Below the pieces are notes generated by a model. That model was not told where the DNA came from and ran no database searches. It saw only the letters and a program-made list of their open reading frames with translations. Below are positions 24,716-34,993 of a DNA stretch of 64,000 bases, piece after piece. The DNA lies in assembly GCF_001941485.1 (NCBI RefSeq), contig NZ_CP009247.1, forward strand, positions 1,550,001-1,614,000. The letters run 5' to 3'. Both the position numbers and the translations under genes were made by a program. Numbering within the stretch: position 1 is the stretch's first letter; the number at the start of each line of letters is the position of its first letter. This stretch comes from Corynebacterium frankenforstense DSM 45800 (lineage in GTDB: Bacteria > Actinomycetota > Actinomycetes > Mycobacteriales > Mycobacteriaceae).

Positions 24716-26074
24716 CTACTCGGCCAGCCGGATGACCGACTTGACCGCCAGGACGTCGTCGTGGGCCTTCAGGTCCGCGACGAAGTCGGCGAGGTCGTGC
24801 TCGCGGGCGGTGTGGGTGACCAGGATCAGACGGGCGGCCTCGTGGCCGTCGACCTCGTAGCCCTCCTCCTGGCGCACGGTGCGCAGCGAGATACCGCGCG
24901 AGGCGCAGGTGCGCGCCAGGTCCGCCAGCACGCCGACGCGGTCGTGGACGCGCAGGTCGATGTGGTAGCGGGTGGGCACGTCGCCCGGGTCCGCGATCGG
25001 CAGGTCCGCGTAGGTCAGGTCCTTCGGGGCGTGGCCGCCGAGGTACTTGTTGCGCGCCGCGCCGACGACGTCGCCGAGCACGGCCGAGGCGGTGGGGGCG
25101 CCGCCGGCGCCGTTGCCGTAGAACATCAGGTCGCCGGCGCCCTCGGCCTCGACGAACACGGCGTTGTAGGAGCCGGACACGCTGGCCAGCGGGTGCTCCC
25201 GCGGCACGAGCGTCGGGTGGACGCGGGCGGATACGGACACGGTGCCGTCCTCTCCGGTGATCTTCTCGCAGATTGCCAGCAGCTTGATGGTGTCTCCGGC
25301 GGCCTTGGCCGCCTCGATGTCCTCGGCGGTCACGCCGGTGATGCCCTCGCAGCTCACGTCGGAGAAGCGCACGCGGGTGTAGAAGCCCATCGAGGCCAGG
25401 ATCGCGGCCTTGCTCGCCGCGTCATGGCCCTCGACGTCGGCCGTCGGGTCGGCCTCGGCGTAGCCCAGGCGGGTCGCCTCGGCCAGGGCGGCCTCGTAGT
25501 CGGCGCCGGTGGCGTCCATGGCGTCGAGGATGAAGTTCGTGGTGCCGTTGACGATGCCGGAGATCCGGCGGATCTGGTCGCCGGCCAGCGAGCGGCGCAG
25601 CATGTTGACCACCGGGATCGCGGCGGCGACGGCGGCCTCGTAGAAGAGGTCGACGTTGTTGGCGTCCGCGGCGGCGGCCAGCTCGTCGGCGTGCGCGGCG
25701 ACCAGGGCCTTGTTCGCTGTGACCACGGACTTGCCCGCGTTGAGCGCGGAGAGCACGAGCTCGCGCGGGTAGTCGATGCCGCCGATGACCTCGACGACGA
25801 CGTCGACGTCGTCCCGCAGCACCAGGCTGCGCGCGTCCTCGGTGATCAGCTCCGGGTCCACGCCCTCGCGGGGCTTCGACGCGTCCGAGACCGCCACGCC
25901 CTTCAGCTCGAAGGGCCCTTCGATGCGGTGCTCGAGAGCCTCGGAGTTCTCGGTCATCAGCCGCAGGACCTCGGAACCGACCGTGCCGTAGCCCAGCAGG
26001 GCGATGCCCACCGGACGATTCTCGCGGGCCGCCGCCGTCGGGTACCGGGCGGCGTCATGCTGCTGCGTCGTCAT
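24716..26074 (-). CDS. hom: Homoserine dehydrogenase
   Basis: Reduces aspartate semialdehyde to homoserine, the branch point to threonine, methionine and isoleucine. 452 residues: the N-terminal NAD(P)-binding [16 protein letters not shown] motif (here [14 protein letters not shown], about residue 23), the catalytic region with [14 protein letters not shown] and the Lys/Asp of [10 protein letters not shown], and a C-terminal ACT domain (about 365-452) that mediates threonine feedback in Corynebacterium. The length is close to C. glutamicum Hom. A McbR-like operator covers the -10 box. Confidence 0.97.
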   Translation of the reverse strand: MTTQQHDAARYPTAAARENRPVGIALLGYGTVGSEVLRLMTENSEALEHRIEGPFELKGVAVSDASKPREGVDPELITEDARSLVLRDDVDVVVEVIGGIDYPRELVLSALNAGKSVVTANKALVAAHADELAAAADANNVDLFYEAAVAAAIPVVNMLRRSLAGDQIRRISGIVNGTTNFILDAMDATGADYEAALAEATRLGYAEADPTADVEGHDAASKAAILASMGFYTRVRFSDVSCEGITGVTAEDIEAAKAAGDTIKLLAICEKITGEDGTVSVSARVHPTLVPREHPLASVSGSYNAVFVEAEGAGDLMFYGNGAGGAPTASAVLGDVVGAARNKYLGGHAPKDLTYADLPIADPGDVPTRYHIDLRVHDRVGVLADLARTCASRGISLRTVRQEEGYEVDGHEAARLILVTHTAREHDLADFVADLKAHDDVLAVKSVIRLAE

Positions 26075-26114
26075 CTCTCTCCTGCCTCAAGCGTCGATAC
26101 GGGTATGTCCCGAC

Positions 26115-26134
26115 ACTATAGACCATGCTGTTCA
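26115..26134 (-). promoter_or_regulatory. hom promoter with McbR-like operator
   Basis: On the minus strand a -10 box TATAGT (26120 to 26115) gives a leader of about 35 nt before hom. On the plus strand, TAGAC-N6-GTTCA at 26119-26134 matches the C. glutamicum McbR site TAGAC-N6-GTCTA in one full half and three of five bases of the other. McbR represses sulfur-amino-acid genes including hom, so repression by blocking the -10 box is plausible. Confidence 0.55.
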
Positions 26135-26149
26135 TTTTGCACGACGCAG

Positions 26150-26166
26150 GGGCCCGTCAGGGGCCC
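26150..26166 (-). terminator. Weak hairpin after lysA
   Basis: GGGCCC-N5-GGGCCC downstream of the lysA stop codon can form a 6-bp stem on the minus strand. There is no T-tract. It sits before the hom promoter and may partly separate argS-lysA from hom-thrB. Confidence 0.3.
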
Positions 26167-26174
26167 TCGGAGCC

Positions 26175-27611
26175 TCAGAGGACCTCGCGGGCCATGAGGT
26201 CGTCGACGGTCTCACGGCGCACCATCAGGCGTGCCTCTCCCCCGTCGACGACGACCACCGGCGGGCGGCAGGCGGCGTTGTAGTTCGACGACATCGCCAG
26301 GCAGTACGCGCCCGTGGCGGCCAGGGCGACCAGGTCGCCGACCCCGACGTCGTCCGGGACCATCAGGTCGTGGACGAGGATGTCGCCGGACTCGCAGTGC
26401 GAGCCGACGACGCGCCCGGCGACGGCCTCGCCCTCGGCGAAGCGGTTGACCAGACGGGCGTCGTAGTTGGCGTCGTAGAGCATCGGGCGGATGTTGTCCG
26501 ACATGCCGCCGCTGACGGCCAGGTAGCGCCGCGTGATGCCCTCGTCGATCGGCACGTCCTTGACGGTGCCGACCTCGTAGACGGTCACGGCCGAGGGGCC
26601 GACGATCGCGCGGCCGGGCTCGACCATCACCTTCGGCGCCGGCACCCCGGAGGCCTCCGCGTGCGCGGCGACCTGCGAGAGCATGTCGCGGGCGACACCG
26701 GCGACGTCCAGCGGGTCCTCCTCGGCGGTGTAGGCGATGCCGAAGCCGCCGCCGAGGTCGAGCAGGCTCAGCTCCTCGGCCAGGGCCTCGCGCCCGCCGT
26801 ACTCCGGGCCCAGCTCGTCGACGACGCGGCCGAGCAGCCCCAGCACGCGCTGGGCGGCCAGGGAGAAGCCCTCGGCGTCGAAGACCTGCGAGCCGACGTG
26901 GCAGTGCAACCCGTCGAGGTGCAGTCCCTCGGCCGCCAGCGCGTCGCGCACGGCCCCGAAGGCCGCGCCCGAGGCCAGCGAGAAGCCGAACTTCTGGTCC
27001 TCGTGCGAGGTCGCGATGAACTCGTGGGTGTGCGCCTCCACGCCGGGGGTGACGCGCACCAGCACGGACTGGACCGCACCGGCGCCACGCGCGACGTCGT
27101 CAAGCATGTGCAGCTCACCGGGCGAGTCCAGCACCACGTGGCCGACGCCGGCGCGCACGCACTCCTCGAGGAAGCCGCGCGTCTTGTTGTTGCCGTGCAC
27201 GGTGATGCGCGCGGCGGGGAAGCCGGAGGCCAGCGCGATGGCCAGCTCGCCGGCGCTCGCGACGTCGAGGCTCAGGCCCTCCTCGTCGACCCAGCGGGCG
27301 ATCTGGCGGGTCAGGAACGCCTTGGCCGCGTAGTGCACGTGGTCCGGGCCGCCGAAGGCGCGGGCCAGCTGGCGGGCGCGCAGGCGGAAGTCGGCCTCGT
27401 CGACGACCACGACGGGCGCGCCGTACTCCTCGACGATCTCGGGCAGCGGGACGCCCGCGACCGTGACCACGCCGTCCTCCTGGCGGCGCGCGTTGGTCGG
27501 CCAGACGTTCGCCGGCAGCTCGTTGAAGGCCTCCTCGGCCGTGCGGCCCTGGGCCTTGAACGCCGCGACGGTCTGGCGGACGGACTCCGGTATGTTCTTC
27601 GGGACGGTCAC
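26175..27611 (-). CDS. lysA: Diaminopimelate decarboxylase
   Basis: Last step of lysine synthesis: PLP-dependent decarboxylation of meso-diaminopimelate. 478 residues with the alanine-racemase-like barrel; the Schiff-base lysine is in [17 protein letters not shown] (near residue 87), the glycine-rich [12 protein letters not shown] binds the PLP phosphate, and [10 protein letters not shown] holds the partner-subunit catalytic cysteine. It starts with GTG, 13 bp after the argS stop codon, preceded by GAGGGGG. argS-lysA co-transcription is classical in C. glutamicum. Confidence 0.97.
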   Translation of the reverse strand: MTVPKNIPESVRQTVAAFKAQGRTAEEAFNELPANVWPTNARRQEDGVVTVAGVPLPEIVEEYGAPVVVVDEADFRLRARQLARAFGGPDHVHYAAKAFLTRQIARWVDEEGLSLDVASAGELAIALASGFPAARITVHGNNKTRGFLEECVRAGVGHVVLDSPGELHMLDDVARGAGAVQSVLVRVTPGVEAHTHEFIATSHEDQKFGFSLASGAAFGAVRDALAAEGLHLDGLHCHVGSQVFDAEGFSLAAQRVLGLLGRVVDELGPEYGGREALAEELSLLDLGGGFGIAYTAEEDPLDVAGVARDMLSQVAAHAEASGVPAPKVMVEPGRAIVGPSAVTVYEVGTVKDVPIDEGITRRYLAVSGGMSDNIRPMLYDANYDARLVNRFAEGEAVAGRVVGSHCESGDILVHDLMVPDDVGVGDLVALAATGAYCLAMSSNYNAACRPPVVVVDGGEARLMVRRETVDDLMAREVL

Positions 27612-27624
27612 CTGGCGTCCCCCT

Positions 27625-29277
27625 CTACATCCGCTCCGGCGCGGTCACGCCGAGCAGGTCGAGGGCGTTGGCGAGCACCTGACGCGACGCGCGCGCCAGC
27701 TCGAGGCGCGCGGCGTGCCGGGCCGTGGGCTCCTCGTCCGCCTTCGGCAGGATCGGGCAGTTGTCGTAGAAGCGGTGGAAGACACCGGCCAGGCGCTCGG
27801 CGTAGCGGGCGACACGGTGCGGCTCGCGCAGCTCCGCGGCGGCGGTGACCACGGCCGGGAACTCGCCGAGGGTGCGGATGAGCTCGCCCTCGCGCTCGTG
27901 GGTGAGCGCGGCGAGGTCGGCCGCCGGCAGCTCGACGCCGGTCTCGGCGGCCTTGCGGTCCAGCGAGCACAGGCGCGCGTGGGCGTACTGGACGTAGTAG
28001 ACGGGGTTGTCGTTGGACTGCGAGGCCCACAGGTCCAGGTCGATGTCCAGCGAGCTGTCCACCGAGGAGCGGATCATCGCGTAGCGCGCGGCGTCGACGC
28101 CGATCGCCTCGACGAGGTCGTCGAGGGTGATCACGGTGCCGGCGCGCTTGGACATCTTGACCGCCTGCCCGTCGCGCAGCAGGTTGACCATCTGGCCGAT
28201 GAGCACCTCGACCTGCTCGGCGCGGTAGCCCAGGGCCACGGCGGCCGCCTTGAGGCGGGCGATGTAGCCGTGGTGGTCGGCGCCGAGCATGTAGATGCAC
28301 AGGTCGTGGCCGCGGCCGATCTTGTCGCCGATGTAGGCGATGTCGCCCGCGATGTAGGCGGCGTCGCCGTCGGACTTGATGACGACGCGGTCCTTGTCGT
28401 CGCCGAAGTCGGTCGAGCGCAGCCACCAGGCGCCGTCGGCGAGGTAGAGCTCGCCGTTGTCCTTCAGCTTCTGGATCGCGGCGTCGACGGCGCCGGACTC
28501 GAACAGCGAGTTCTCGTGGAAGAAGACGTCGAAGTCGGTGCCGAACTCGTGCAGGGAGGACTTGATGTGGGCGAACATCATCTCCACGCCCTCGGCGCGG
28601 AAGATCTCCTGCGTCTCCTCCGGCCCGTGCTCGAGCGCGTCGGGGCGCTTGTCGACGACGCGTCGGGCGATGTCGGCGATGTAGGCGCCGCCGTAGCCGT
28701 CCTCCGGGGTCGGCTCCCCCTTCGCCGCGGCCACCAGCGAGCGCGCGAAGCGGTCGATCTGGCGGCCGTGGTCGTTGAAGTAGTACTCGCGGGTGACCTC
28801 GGCGCCGGCGGCCTCGAGCACGCGGCCCAGGGAGTCGCCGACGGCGGCCCAGCGGGTGCCGCCCAGGTGGATCGGCCCCGTCGGGTTGGCGGAGACGAAC
28901 TCGAGGTTGATGCGGCTGCCCGCGTAGGTGTCCGCGTGGCCGAACCGCGCGCCGGCCTCCCGGATGCGGGCGACGATCTCGCCCTGGGCGGCCGCGGCCA
29001 GGCGGATGTTGAGGAAGCCGGGTCCGGCGACCTCGGCGGAGGCGACGGCGTCGTCCGCGCCGAGTGCGTCGGCCAGCCAGCCGGCGAGTTCGCGCGGGTT
29101 GACGCCGGCCTTCTTGGCCACCTGCAGGGCCAGGTTGGTGGCGTAGTCGCCGTGCTCCGGGTTGCGCGGCCGCTCGACGGTCACGGTCTCCGGGAGCACC
29201 GCGGTATCGAGGTTGTGGTCGGCGAAGACGGCCGAGGCCGTGGTGCCGATGAGTTCTCCGAGGGCTGCAGGTGTCAT
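27625..29277 (-). CDS. argS: Arginyl-tRNA synthetase
   Basis: Charges tRNA-Arg. 550 residues from ATG at 29277 ([18 protein letters not shown]); the open frame continues upstream only as non-coding sequence. The N-terminal Add-1 domain is followed by the class I motif [21 protein letters not shown], where HLGG replaces HIGH as in other actinobacterial Arg[14 protein letters not shown] is the KMSKS-like loop, and a DALR anticodon-binding domain closes the protein. A -10 box TAGAAT lies 8 nt upstream, predicting a leaderless mRNA. First gene of argS-lysA. Confidence 0.97.
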   Translation of the reverse strand: MTPAALGELIGTTASAVFADHNLDTAVLPETVTVERPRNPEHGDYATNLALQVAKKAGVNPRELAGWLADALGADDAVASAEVAGPGFLNIRLAAAAQGEIVARIREAGARFGHADTYAGSRINLEFVSANPTGPIHLGGTRWAAVGDSLGRVLEAAGAEVTREYYFNDHGRQIDRFARSLVAAAKGEPTPEDGYGGAYIADIARRVVDKRPDALEHGPEETQEIFRAEGVEMMFAHIKSSLHEFGTDFDVFFHENSLFESGAVDAAIQKLKDNGELYLADGAWWLRSTDFGDDKDRVVIKSDGDAAYIAGDIAYIGDKIGRGHDLCIYMLGADHHGYIARLKAAAVALGYRAEQVEVLIGQMVNLLRDGQAVKMSKRAGTVITLDDLVEAIGVDAARYAMIRSSVDSSLDIDLDLWASQSNDNPVYYVQYAHARLCSLDRKAAETGVELPAADLAALTHEREGELIRTLGEFPAVVTAAAELREPHRVARYAERLAGVFHRFYDNCPILPKADEEPTARHAARLELARASRQVLANALDLLGVTAPERM

Positions 29278-29712
29278 GGGCGCAGATTCTAACGCACAGG
29301 TCGCGCGCGTCCGGCACGACCGGGGCGTCGGAAAAATCGCATGGTCCCTATCTTTGACCCCGGTCACCCCCTCGGCGGCGTCCCCCGGGGCCCGTGCGGG
29401 GGCGCGGCGCCCGGCTCGGCGGCGCACGTCACACCCGGGGCGCCACCCCCGCCGGGGTAGCCGAAACGGAACCACCCGGACATTATCTTCGATCGCAAAC
29501 GGAATAACGCAACACCGTCGTTGCATTAATAAGCCCAGGTGGCGGGCCTGACCCGCGGGCATGTCAACTAATTCTGCGCTAGAGTCGGGGGTGCCCCAAG
29601 GACCCGGACGCCCACCCCACCACCCCCGTCGCAGACGTCTCACGACGACCCCGGCGAGTTCGGCGGAGCGGACGTCCGTCTTCACGCCGAATACTCTCCA
29701 GGAGCCGCTCAC
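29278..29712. promoter_or_regulatory. Divergent argS / lutABC control region
   Basis: A 435-bp gene-free region. At the left end, TAGAAT (minus, 29291 to 29286) is the argS -10 box. A GC-rich stretch (29370-29460) is followed by a markedly AT-richer stretch (29480-29590), which holds a 24-bp palindrome and a TAGAGT -10 candidate for lutABC at 29580-29585. That would give a lut leader of about 120 nt. Ribosome binding site AGGAG lies before lutA. No ORF here looks real. Confidence 0.55.
29505..29528. promoter_or_regulatory. 24-bp palindromic operator candidate upstream of lutABC
   Basis: TAACGCAAC-N6-GTTGCATTA: nine-base arms that match at eight of nine positions when one is reverse-complemented, with one C/T difference. 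It lies about 50 bp upstream of the lut -10 candidate, in an AT-rich island. It differs from the published C. glutamicum LldR consensus as I know it (TNGTNNNACNNA). A GntR- or TetR-type lactate regulator encoded elsewhere is the best guess. Confidence 0.6.
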
Positions 29713-30498
29713 ATGCGCATCGCGCTCTTCTCCACGTGCATCGGCGACGCACTCTTCCCGGACGCCCACAAGGCGACGGCGATCCTGCTGACCCGCCTGG
29801 GTCACGAGGTCGTCTTCCCCGAGGGCCAGACCTGCTGCGGACAGATGCACATCAACACCGGCTACCAGCGTGAGGCGGTGCCGATCATCCGCACCTACGC
29901 CGACGCCTTCGCCGACCCGTCCATCGACTGCGTGGTCGCCCCCTCGGGCTCCTGCGCGGGCGCCGTGCGCGAACAGCACGTGCGCATCGCGGAGCGCTAC
30001 GGCGACTCCGCCCTCGTCGACGGCGCCCACCGCGCCGCCGACAAGACCTACGAGCTGTGCGAGTTCCTCTGCGACGTCGAGCAGCGCACCGACCTGGGCG
30101 CCTGGTTCCCGCACCGCGTGACCTACCACGCCTCCTGCCACTCGCTGCGCTTCATCGAGGTCGGCGACAAGCCCTACCGGCTGCTCAACGCCGTCGAGGG
30201 CCTCGAGCTGGTCGACCTGCCCAACCACGAGGAGTGCTGCGGCTTCGGCGGCACCTTCTCCGTCAAGAACGCCGAGGTCTCCGCGGCGATGGTCTCGGAC
30301 AAGGTCCGCAACATCAAGTCCACCGGCGCCGAGTACGTCACCGCCGGCGACTCCTCCTGCCTGATGAACATCGTCGGCGCCCTCTCGCGCCAGCGCACCG
30401 GCATCCGTGCCGTGCACATGGCCGAGATCCTCGCCTCCACCCGCGAGCACCCGTGGACCCCCGAGCGCGCCGCCTACCAGAGGGAGGCCATGCTGTGA
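29713..30498 (+). CDS. lutA: L-lactate utilisation protein LutA (Fe-S)
   Basis: 261-residue subunit of the LutABC L-lactate oxidation complex, which replaces LldD in many Gram-positives. It has two CCG domains: [13 protein letters not shown] with [10 protein letters not shown] (about 35-50), and YHASCHSLR with [16 protein letters not shown] (about 140-190). These cysteine-rich motifs bind an iron-sulfur or heterodisulfide-reductase-type cluster. Start ATG with AGGAG 9 nt upstream. The stop codon overlaps the lutB GTG start. The electron acceptor is not evident from sequence. Confidence 0.93.
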   Translation: MRIALFSTCIGDALFPDAHKATAILLTRLGHEVVFPEGQTCCGQMHINTGYQREAVPIIRTYADAFADPSIDCVVAPSGSCAGAVREQHVRIAERYGDSALVDGAHRAADKTYELCEFLCDVEQRTDLGAWFPHRVTYHASCHSLRFIEVGDKPYRLLNAVEGLELVDLPNHEECCGFGGTFSVKNAEVSAAMVSDKVRNIKSTGAEYVTAGDSSCLMNIVGALSRQRTGIRAVHMAEILASTREHPWTPERAAYQREAML

Positions 30499-32081
30499 GC
30501 GTCGTCAACCTCGGCCGCCCGGCCATGCCGCCGGTCGCCTCCCACTCCCCCAGCGCCCTGCGCGGCGACGTCGGCTTCACCACCGCCGCCCACACCGAGC
30601 TGGACAACGCCACCAAGCGGCGCAACCTGCACCACGCCACCACCTCGATCCGCGCCAAGCGCGCCCGCGTCGTCTCCGAGTGCGACGACTGGGAGCAGCT
30701 GCGCGACGCCGGCTCCGCGATCAAGCAGGAGGTCGCCGCCCACCTGCCCGAGCTGCTCGAGCAGTTCGAGGCGGCCGTCACCGCCCGCGGCGGCCACGTC
30801 CACTGGGCCCGCGACGCCGCCGAGGCCGGCCGGATCGTCACCGACCTGGTCAAGGCCACCGGCGAGACCGACGTGGTCAAGATCAAGTCGATGGCCACCC
30901 AGGAGATCGCGCTCAACGAGGTCCTCGAGGAGTCCGGCATCCACGCCCGGGAGACGGACCTGGCGGAGCTGATCGTCCAGCTCGGCCACGACCGCCCCTC
31001 CCACATCGTCGTGCCCGCGCTGCACCGCAACCGCGCGGAGATCCGCGACATCTTCGTGCGCGAGATGCCCAACACCGACGAGTCGCTGCCCGCGAACCCG
31101 CCCGAGCTGGCCGAGGCCTCCCGCCTCTTCCTGCGCGAGCAGTTCATGCGCGCCAAGGTCGCCATCTCCGGCTGCAACTTCGGTGTCGCGGAGACCGGCA
31201 CGGTCTCCATCGTCGAGTCCGAGGGCAACGGCCGCATGTGCCTGACCCTGCCGGAGACCCTGATCTCCGTGATGGGCATCGAGAAGCTGCTGCCGCGCTT
31301 CTCCGACCTCGGCGTCTTCCTCCAGCTGCTGCCGCGTTCCTCGACCGGCGAGCGGATGAACCCCTACACCTCGCTGTGGTCCGGCACCACCGAGGGCGAC
31401 GGCCCGCAGGACTTCCACGTCGTCATCCTCGACAACGGCCGCACCCACGCGATGGCCAACGAGATCGGCCGCGAGGCGCTCAAGTGCATCCGCTGCTCGG
31501 CGTGCCTGAACGTCTGCCCCGTCTACGAGCGCGCGGGCGGCCACTCCTACGGCTCCGTCTACCCGGGCCCGATCGGCGCGATCATCACGCCGCAGCTGAC
31601 CGGCATCGACTCCACCGACGACCCCTCGGCCTCACTGCCCTACGCGTCCTCGCTGTGCGGGCGCTGCGACAGCGTCTGCCCGGTCAAGATCCCGATCACG
31701 GACATCCTGGTCGAGCTGCGCCACCAGAAGGTCGAGAACCACCGGCCGAAGATCGAGGGCGCCCTGCTCGACGCCGCGGGCGTGGCCATGGGCCACCCGA
31801 AGCTGTGGAACGCCGTCATGCAGCGGATCTTCCTCGGCCGCGTGCTCGGCGGGTTCGACAAGACCATCACCCACCTGCCGAGCTTCATGTCCGGCTGGAC
31901 CGACGTGCGCGACACCGCCGTGCCCCCGAAGAAGTCCTTCCGCTCCTGGTGGAACTCCGACGAGGCGCGCGAGCTGCTCGACGAGGCCCGCCGCGAGGGC
32001 ATGCCCGCCGAAGCGCAGGACGCCGGCGACGAGTCCGCCGAACAGGACAACGCGCAGGACAACGAGGAGGAGAACCGATGA
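30495..32081 (+). CDS. lutB: L-lactate utilisation iron-sulfur protein LutB
   Basis: 528 residues starting with GTG inside the lutA stop codon. The N-terminal two thirds are the LUD domain ([26 protein letters not shown]). Two ferredoxin-type [4Fe-4S] motifs follow: [14 protein letters not shown] near residue 333 and [13 protein letters not shown] near residue 390. The C-terminal tail (about 500-528) is acidic and Ala/Glu-rich. It is the electron-transfer core of the lactate dehydrogenase complex. It overlaps lutC by 4 bp, so all three subunits are translationally coupled. Confidence 0.94.
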   Translation: MSVVNLGRPAMPPVASHSPSALRGDVGFTTAAHTELDNATKRRNLHHATTSIRAKRARVVSECDDWEQLRDAGSAIKQEVAAHLPELLEQFEAAVTARGGHVHWARDAAEAGRIVTDLVKATGETDVVKIKSMATQEIALNEVLEESGIHARETDLAELIVQLGHDRPSHIVVPALHRNRAEIRDIFVREMPNTDESLPANPPELAEASRLFLREQFMRAKVAISGCNFGVAETGTVSIVESEGNGRMCLTLPETLISVMGIEKLLPRFSDLGVFLQLLPRSSTGERMNPYTSLWSGTTEGDGPQDFHVVILDNGRTHAMANEIGREALKCIRCSACLNVCPVYERAGGHSYGSVYPGPIGAIITPQLTGIDSTDDPSASLPYASSLCGRCDSVCPVKIPITDILVELRHQKVENHRPKIEGALLDAAGVAMGHPKLWNAVMQRIFLGRVLGGFDKTITHLPSFMSGWTDVRDTAVPPKKSFRSWWNSDEARELLDEARREGMPAEAQDAGDESAEQDNAQDNEEENR

Positions 32082-32731
32082 CCACCGCCGAGGAGCGCCG
32101 CAACGCCGACGCCAAGCGCGAGATCCTCCAGCGGGTCCGCGACGCCCAGCAGCTCTCGCACACCCCGGCCGAGGTCGAGGTGCCCCGCGAGTACAACACG
32201 ACCTCCGAGATGGGCCGCGACGAGCTGCGTGAGCTGCTCATCGGACGCCTCGTCGACTACCGCGCCGACGTGACCCGCTCGAGCTCCGAGGAGCTGCCGG
32301 CCACCCTGGCCCGCGTGCTCTCCGAGCGCGGCGCACACACCGTGCGTTACGCGGAGGGGCTGGACACCGGCCTCTTCGCCGAGGTCGACGCCGAGTGCAC
32401 CCCGGACTCCCGCGACTCCGACCCGCGCGAGCTCGACGCCGTCGACGCGGTGGTCACCGACTCGCACGTCTCGTGCGCGCAGACGGGCACGATCTGCCTG
32501 CAGTCCAACGCGACCAACGGCCGCCGTGCCCTGACGCTGGTGCCGGACCGGCACGTGTGCATCGTGCACATGGACACCGTGGTCTACGGCGTGCCCGAGA
32601 TGGTCGACCGCCTCGACCCCGAGCTGCCCGTGACCATGATCTCCGGTCCCTCGGCGACCTCGGACATCGAGCTCGTCCGCGTCGAGGGCGTGCACGGCCC
32701 CCGCGACCTCATGGTCATCGTCGTCGACTGA
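32078..32731 (+). CDS. lutC: L-lactate utilisation protein LutC
   Basis: 217-residue LUD-domain protein, third subunit of LutABC. Motifs such as [22 protein letters not shown] and [25 protein letters not shown] are typical of the YkgG/LutC family. The ATG overlaps the lutB stop codon (ATGA). It is followed by a canonical intrinsic terminator that closes the operon. Identification rests on both motif and operon. Confidence 0.94.
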   Translation: MTTAEERRNADAKREILQRVRDAQQLSHTPAEVEVPREYNTTSEMGRDELRELLIGRLVDYRADVTRSSSEELPATLARVLSERGAHTVRYAEGLDTGLFAEVDAECTPDSRDSDPRELDAVDAVVTDSHVSCAQTGTICLQSNATNGRRALTLVPDRHVCIVHMDTVVYGVPEMVDRLDPELPVTMISGPSATSDIELVRVEGVHGPRDLMVIVVD

Positions 32732-32760
32732 CCCCTTTTCACGGACTCACCCGTGCCAAT

Positions 32761-32788
32761 CCCCCGGCTTTTCGGCCGGGGGCTTTTT
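32761..32788 (+). terminator. Intrinsic terminator of lutABC
   Basis: CCCCCGGC and GCCGGGGG form a perfect 8-bp stem with a 6-nt loop, followed by CTTTTT. It lies 29 bp after the lutC stop codon. This is the only textbook stem-plus-U-tract terminator I found in the window. Confidence 0.92.
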
Positions 32789-32821
32789 CATGCCTTCTGC
32801 AACTGCGCTCACCTGGACATT

Positions 32822-32837
32822 TGTACGCTCGTACACT
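32822..32837 (+). promoter_or_regulatory. Promoter with palindromic operator, membrane/Moco-enzyme operon
   Basis: TGTACG-CT-CGTACA (32822-32835) is a perfect 14-bp palindrome that overlaps the -10 box TACACT (32832-32837). Such an overlap suggests a repressor. The TetR-family protein encoded 3.5 kb downstream is a candidate. The leader to the first gene is about 125 nt; it contains a possible 36-codon ORF (32842-32952) whose coding status is doubtful. Confidence 0.55.
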
Positions 32838-32970
32838 ATGCATGCCCTGGGATTCGGCCTTAGACTCCGATGTGTCAAGCCCCACGGGAAACGTCGTTGA
32901 TAAACCCCGGCGCATCAGCCGCCGCGCGTGGACGTCCCGGGGGACGGACTGACTGGAAAAGGGTCGCCCC

Positions 32971-33471
32971 ATGAAAGAGATCAACGCGGTCGGCACCCCC
33001 AACGCCACCGAGGATGTGTTCCACCACATCCCGCCGGGCCGGGAGCGCGCGCCGTTCCTGCGCTACATCCGGATCAACCTGCCGCGCCTGACCAAGGCGC
33101 TGCTGTTGATCGTCGTCGCCGTCATCGGCGGCACCGCGGTGGCCGTGGCGCTCTCCGACCACCTCCCCTTCCCCGGGGCCGGGTTCGCGCTGTGGGCGGT
33201 GGCGGCACTGGCCGCCGTCTACCTCGCGCTCGGCCTGTGCACCCGGATGCGCATCTGGGACTACGGCAGCCTCGTGGCCACCGTCGCCGTGCTCGTCTAC
33301 GTCGGCGGGCTCTTCGGCGACGCGCCCTACGTCTGGAACGGCGCGAGCGTCGAGCTGGCGGCGTGCTGGAACACGATGATGCTCGCCTCCGTCGCCTACT
33401 GGGTGCTCAACTGGGCCATCAACTACGGCATGATCGTCGCCTGGCCCGACGACCAGGGCTTCACGGACTGA
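32971..33471 (+). CDS. Four-helix membrane protein of unknown function
   Basis: 166 residues. After a polar N-terminus with His and Arg (FHHIPPGRERAPFLRYIRIN) there are four predicted membrane helices: about 43-62, 72-90, 98-115 and 130-155. No cofactor motif is visible, though the N-terminal HH pair and the conserved-looking WNGASVELAACWN loop may matter. GGAAAAGGG precedes the ATG. It ends 22 bp before the cytochrome b/molybdopterin oxidoreductase gene and is probably its membrane partner. No family recognised. Confidence 0.6.
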   Translation: MKEINAVGTPNATEDVFHHIPPGRERAPFLRYIRINLPRLTKALLLIVVAVIGGTAVAVALSDHLPFPGAGFALWAVAALAAVYLALGLCTRMRIWDYGSLVATVAVLVYVGGLFGDAPYVWNGASVELAACWNTMMLASVAYWVLNWAINYGMIVAWPDDQGFTD

Positions 33472-33493
33472 GAGCCCGAAGGAGAAAGAGACA

Positions 33494-34978
33494 ATGGAAT
33501 TCGGATTTCCCTGGTGGCTGCGTGCCGAGCACTTCCTCAACATCATCTTCGTCACCTTCTTCATCCGCTCGGGCATCGAGATCCTGGGCACCTACCCGCG
33601 CCTGCACCGCAAGGTGCAGAACCAGCCCGGTGAGCACTGGGCCCAGTTCACGGTGAAGGAGAAGCCGAAGCACAAGTACTACGCGGTCGGCGCGGAGTAC
33701 GAGAACTACTCCCCGATCGTCTCGCTGCCCGGCTACGGCAAGCTCGGCCAGGGCCGCTACTGGCACTTCATCATGGTGACCGGCTACGTCACCTGCTTCC
33801 TCATCTACTACGTCCTGCTGGCCGTCACCGGCCAGTGGCGCCGCTACGTCCCGCAGAGCTGGGACGTCTTCCCGCAGGCCCTCGACGACGTGGTGCACTA
33901 CCTGGCCTTCCAGATCCCGCACGCGCAGGACGGCATGCCCTTCAACTCGGTGCAGCAGCTCTCCTACGCCTTCGTGATGCTGATCCTGCCGGCCTTCATG
34001 ATCTTCACCGGCCTCTTCCAGGCCCCGGCCGTCAACACGCACTGGCCGCGGGTCACCAAGGCCCTCGGCGGCCGCCAGGTCATCCGCACCCTGCACTTCT
34101 GGGGCCTGATCATCTACCTGGTGTTCATCGTCATCCACGTCGCGATGGTCATCATGCACGGCTACGGCCACGAGGTCTCCAAGATGGTCTTCGGCCACTC
34201 GGACTCCCCGGTCGCCGGCGGCGTCATCTTCACCGCGCTGCTCGCCTTCGTGGTCTTCCTCCACGTGATCGCCACCAAGACCTCGCTGCACAAGCCGCAC
34301 CTCGTGCGCCGGCTCAACAACACGCTGGTGCGCCCGCTGACCCGCCGGCTGATCAAGCTGCCCAGCCGCCAGGACTTCACCGGCTTCAAGACCGGCCGCC
34401 TATTCCGCGGCTCGGGCTGCCCGCCGGAGATCGACGAGTACACCGCGATGGTGGCCAACAACTACGAGGACGACTACTACCTCGAGATCGGCGGCTACGT
34501 GGAGCGCCCGATGGTGCTGTCCATGCGGGACCTGCGCGAACTGGCCAAGGACCATTCCCAGGTGACCATGCACAACTGCGTGCAGGGCTTCTCCTCGGTC
34601 GGTGAGTGGGGCGGCGTGCCGCTCAAGACGATCCTCGACCTGGCCCGCCCGCTGCCGGGTGCGACCGACGTCGTCTTCCAGAGCTTCCAGAACATGGGCC
34701 GCGACGACGCCGTCTACGACGAGGGCTTCTACTACGAGTCCGCGCCCATGGTCGAGGCCAACCAGCCGCAGACCCTGGTCGCCATCTCGCTCAACGGAAA
34801 GAACGTGCCGATCGAGAACGGCGCCCCGATGCGCATCCGGCAGGAGATCTCCACCGGCTTCCGCTCCATCAAGTGGGTCGAGCGCATCGACGTGGTCAAC
34901 CGCTACGACATCGTCGGCAAGGGCCGCGGCGGCTGGTTCGAGGACAACGACGACTACGACCGCATGCAGATGATCTAG
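33494..34978 (+). CDS. Fused cytochrome b and molybdopterin oxidoreductase (SUOX/MsrP-like domain)
   Basis: 494 residues in two parts. The N-terminal half (about 1-290) is a membrane cytochrome b: helices near 10-25, 95-115, 155-175, 200-225 and 245-265, with candidate heme histidines in GRYWHFIM, RTLHFWGL, IVIHVAMVIMHGYG and FLHVIATK. The C-terminal half (about 305-494) is a sulfite-oxidase/MsrP-type Moco domain; the Mo-ligating cysteine is in VTMHNCVQGFSSVGEWGGV, followed by GYYVESAPMVEANQPQ-like sequence. No Tat signal is present, so the catalytic domain is placed by the membrane anchor. Substrate unknown. Moco genes follow downstream. GAAGGAGAAAGAGAC precedes the ATG. Confidence 0.85.
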   Translation: MEFGFPWWLRAEHFLNIIFVTFFIRSGIEILGTYPRLHRKVQNQPGEHWAQFTVKEKPKHKYYAVGAEYENYSPIVSLPGYGKLGQGRYWHFIMVTGYVTCFLIYYVLLAVTGQWRRYVPQSWDVFPQALDDVVHYLAFQIPHAQDGMPFNSVQQLSYAFVMLILPAFMIFTGLFQAPAVNTHWPRVTKALGGRQVIRTLHFWGLIIYLVFIVIHVAMVIMHGYGHEVSKMVFGHSDSPVAGGVIFTALLAFVVFLHVIATKTSLHKPHLVRRLNNTLVRPLTRRLIKLPSRQDFTGFKTGRLFRGSGCPPEIDEYTAMVANNYEDDYYLEIGGYVERPMVLSMRDLRELAKDHSQVTMHNCVQGFSSVGEWGGVPLKTILDLARPLPGATDVVFQSFQNMGRDDAVYDEGFYYESAPMVEANQPQTLVAISLNGKNVPIENGAPMRIRQEISTGFRSIKWVERIDVVNRYDIVGKGRGGWFEDNDDYDRMQMI

Positions 34979-34993
34979 AAGGAGTCAGAGCAC

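Noticed and set aside
29278..30450. N-terminal extension of the argS frame up to 30450
   Set aside because: It runs antisense to lutA and lacks synthetase homology; a -10 box and ATG at 29277 mark the real start.
32842..32952. 36-codon leader peptide before the membrane-protein gene
   Set aside because: It starts 4 nt after a -10 box, but has no ribosome site and no sign of an attenuator; coding potential is weak.
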